64,000 bases of DNA from Pseudodesulfovibrio alkaliphilus (GTDB taxonomy: Bacteria > Desulfobacterota > Desulfovibrionia > Desulfovibrionales > Desulfovibrionaceae). Shown here one piece after another: positions 62,387 to 64,000 of the stretch. The stretch spans positions 124,001 to 188,000 of the forward strand of contig NZ_WODC01000002.1 of assembly GCF_009729555.1 (NCBI RefSeq), read 5' to 3'. The position numbers and the translations under genes were made by a program. The notes beneath the pieces were generated by a model, which had not been told where the DNA came from, searched no databases, and saw only the letters and a list, made by a program, of their open reading frames with translations. Numbering within the stretch: the first letter of the stretch is position 1; each line of letters opens with the position of its first letter.

Positions 62387-63271
62387 ATGAGCGGAAATAT
62401 GAATTCGATACAGGCTGTTGCCACATTCCTGAAGGAAAAGAGGTGGTTGTTTCCCGATAATCCCAAGGAGCAGATCGTGCCTCTCGGGTCGCGTTGGAAC
62501 AACGACAACTTCATGGTCAAGATACAGGAATTATACGGGGAGTCCCGGTATCTACTTCGGTTGACGCGGGGCGGCGGTTTCGGGGTCATGGCCCGAATCG
62601 CCTACGAGTTTGGCGTACTGATGGCGGTTCGTTCTTCCGGGGTCACGCCCCGGCCATTTTATTGCGACGAGGCGGCTGTGGTGGACGGTCGGCCGACGGG
62701 TGCCTTGCTTATGGAATTTCTGTCCGGGCAGCCGCTTGTCAGCGTAATCCACTGGCGCTTGGCCGCTCATACCCTGGGGCTGATTCATGTCCTTCCCAAG
62801 GTCGAGGCCCTTGTGGAGCGCGACGACCCGGTCATGGACGTGTACGGTATGTGTGGCGGAAGCGCAGTCACGATTCCACCATCACATCGCAAGGAACTGC
62901 AACGCCTTACGGATGAGGCCGCACGGCTGTTGGCTGGGGAGGAGAGGGTGGTGACCCACGGTTCTACCCAGCTGTCGGATTTTGTGGTGGACGAGGACAG
63001 GGGCAGGGCGTGGCTCGTGGACTGGGAGAACGGGGGCGTTTCCAGCCGCTGGGTGGATGTGGGGCTGTTCATGGCCTCGGCCGCAGCGACGGGTCCATTC
63101 TGCCGGACCGACGACGAGCGGCGGGAGTTCCTGGAAACCTACGCTTTGACCGCGGGGTTGTTCATGCCGATGGACGACATGCTCAAGCGGGCGGCAGTGT
63201 TTGAACGCGTTTGCGAGTTGCGTGACCAAGCCGCGCAGGGTCAATACGGATTTGACGCCAGACGGGTGTAG
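62387..63271 (+). CDS. Aminoglycoside-phosphotransferase-like protein with altered catalytic loop
   Basis: This 294-residue protein follows the APH/choline-kinase fold. The N-lobe strands include YLLRLTRGGGF, and a helix GLIHVLPKVEAL follows. The Brenner loop reads HGSTQLSD (His191, Ser193, Asp198) where active kinases have H-G-D-xxxx-N. The metal site LVDWEN (Asp212) is kept. It may be a pseudokinase, or it may use a shifted residue. There is no close neighbour hinting at substrate. An alternative start is ATG 62399. Confidence 0.75.
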   Translation: MSGNMNSIQAVATFLKEKRWLFPDNPKEQIVPLGSRWNNDNFMVKIQELYGESRYLLRLTRGGGFGVMARIAYEFGVLMAVRSSGVTPRPFYCDEAAVVDGRPTGALLMEFLSGQPLVSVIHWRLAAHTLGLIHVLPKVEALVERDDPVMDVYGMCGGSAVTIPPSHRKELQRLTDEAARLLAGEERVVTHGSTQLSDFVVDEDRGRAWLVDWENGGVSSRWVDVGLFMASAAATGPFCRTDDERREFLETYALTAGLFMPMDDMLKRAAVFERVCELRDQAAQGQYGFDARRV

Positions 63272-63295
63272 CCCGAGGCTACTCGTCAGCATGGA

Positions 63296-64000
63296 TCAGA
63301 CGTTGAAGCGGAATTCGATGATGTCGCCGTCGCGAACCACGTATTCCTTGCCTTCGAGCCGGGCCAGGCCCAGTTCCTTGGCCTTTTTGAAGGTGCCTGC
63401 CCGCAGGAAGTCCTCGTAGCCGATGACCTCGGCCCGGATGAAGCCTTTTTCGAAGTCGGAGTGGATGACTCCGGCCGCCTGAGGGGCGGTGGAGCCACGG
63501 CGCAGCGGCCATGTGCGGCATTCATCCTCGCCGGCAGTAAGGAAGGAGATGAGTCCGAGCAGGTGGTAGGTCTTGGCGATGACTGTTTCAAGCGCCGAGC
63601 AGGCGATACCCAGATCGTCGAGGAACATGCGTTTTTCGTCGGGATCGTCCACCTCTGCCAGCTCGCGCTCCAGCTTGGCCGAGGCAGCCATATGGGCCAT
63701 GCCCGGCGTTTCCTCGGGCAGGGAGATGGACGCCTCTTCGCCTTCCGGGCAGTTCCAGACATAGAGGATGGGCCGGGCCGAGAGAAACTTGTAGCCCTTG
63801 AGCTCCGGCAGCGCGGCCACGGCCGGATCGGTGCGCAGGGGCCGTTCCTCCTCAAGCATGGTCATGGCCCGCGCCAGGGCGTCTTCTTCCTTGGGGTCCA
63901 CCAGGGCCTTGTTCTTCTTCTTGTCCAGAGCGAGTTTCTCGAGCCGTTTTTCGATGACGGCCATGTCCGTGACCATCATGTCCGCCTCGATGGCCTGCCA
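63296..64000 (-). CDS. ychF: YchF/Obg-like ATPase, C-terminal part (5' end outside window)
   Basis: The frame is open to the right edge, so the G-domain start is missing. What remains includes a coiled-coil region (IEKRLEKLALDKKKNKAL), PILYVWNCPEG (the expected NK-type strand read as NCPE) and a TGS-like C-terminus with GVIHSDFEKGFIRAEVIGYEDFL and EYVVRDGDIIEFRFNV. YchF is a ribosome-associated ATPase. It converges with the kinase-like gene. Confidence 0.93.
   Translation of the reverse strand, partial: WQAIEADMMVTDMAVIEKRLEKLALDKKKNKALVDPKEEDALARAMTMLEEERPLRTDPAVAALPELKGYKFLSARPILYVWNCPEGEEASISLPEETPGMAHMAASAKLERELAEVDDPDEKRMFLDDLGIACSALETVIAKTYHLLGLISFLTAGEDECRTWPLRRGSTAPQAAGVIHSDFEKGFIRAEVIGYEDFLRAGTFKKAKELGLARLEGKEYVVRDGDIIEFRFNV

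Overview
The window is bacterial, GC-rich and densely coded. Its gene set points to a strictly anaerobic deltaproteobacterium of the Desulfovibrionales type (Desulfovibrio/Pseudodesulfovibrio). This is inference from gene content, not a computed phylogeny. The clues are a Nuo-type complex whose cluster lacks the NADH-oxidising NuoEFG module, a standalone bacteriohemerythrin, a UbiX/UbiD decarboxylase pair, CheV with an orphan Hpt protein, and a six-gene thiamine operon behind a TPP riboswitch.

Layout. 1-6.7 kb: the start of a ubiX-like gene (minus strand, cut by the window edge), tRNA-Arg(CCG) with promoter and terminator, small hypothetical genes, bacteriohemerythrin, ubiD, a CheV/Hpt pair and thiol peroxidase. 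6.8-8.6 kb: an ArsR/SmtB-type repressor, its likely operator and a CSCG-motif metal permease. 8.7-11.2 kb: a NitT/TauT-type ABC importer. 11.3-18.0 kb: phoH-ybeY, a membrane-anchored Schlafen/AlbA_2 protein, then argF-argG-argH. 18.2-30.2 kb: a housekeeping run of ftsH, folP, cdaA, ybbR, glmM, galU, a secreted protein, priA, an OmpH/Skp-like chaperone and an SH3-repeat protein. 30.9-35.9 kb: TPP riboswitch and thiSGHFEC. 36-39.7 kb: accessory DNA with an orphan ABC_sub_bind-type protein, a His-rich protein and a complete 1,800-bp IS1595-like insertion sequence. The IS has terminal inverted repeats and an 8-bp target duplication, and sits at the terminator of an initiator tRNA. 39.9-46.1 kb: envelope and glycan genes (GT2, LAB_N, VTT, PAP2, two GT4-like transferases, a UDP-glucuronate decarboxylase-like enzyme). 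These are interrupted by an AT-rich cassette for a small membrane protein between inverted repeats. 46.3-49.3 kb: comB-like gene, a REC-PAS-GGDEF diguanylate cyclase and a periplasmic binding protein. 49.5-61.3 kb: nuoABCDHIJK followed by four antiporter-like subunits and one small membrane subunit. 61.4-64 kb: an HSDR_N_2 protein, a ferredoxin, a degenerate aminoglycoside-phosphotransferase-like protein and the 3' part of ychF.

How the genes work together. The nuo cluster would make a membrane complex with the N2 cluster, the NuoI ferredoxin arm, a quinone site and an enlarged ion-pumping arm. With no NADH module visible, a ferredoxin-like electron donor is the natural hypothesis. The thi operon should be shut off by TPP through a visible terminator/antiterminator switch. 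The arsR-permease pair forms a self-contained metal-responsive efflux unit. cdaA-ybbR-glmM links c-di-AMP synthesis to cell-wall precursor supply.

The least ordinary items are the IS with an RNase H-fold passenger gene and a transposase broken by two in-frame TAG codons, the four-antiporter Nuo complex with a Lys-to-Asn change in one subunit, the membrane Schlafen protein, the inverted-repeat cassette at 44.5-45.2 kb, and two neighbouring proteins at 61.5-63.3 kb that keep their folds but have lost canonical catalytic residues.
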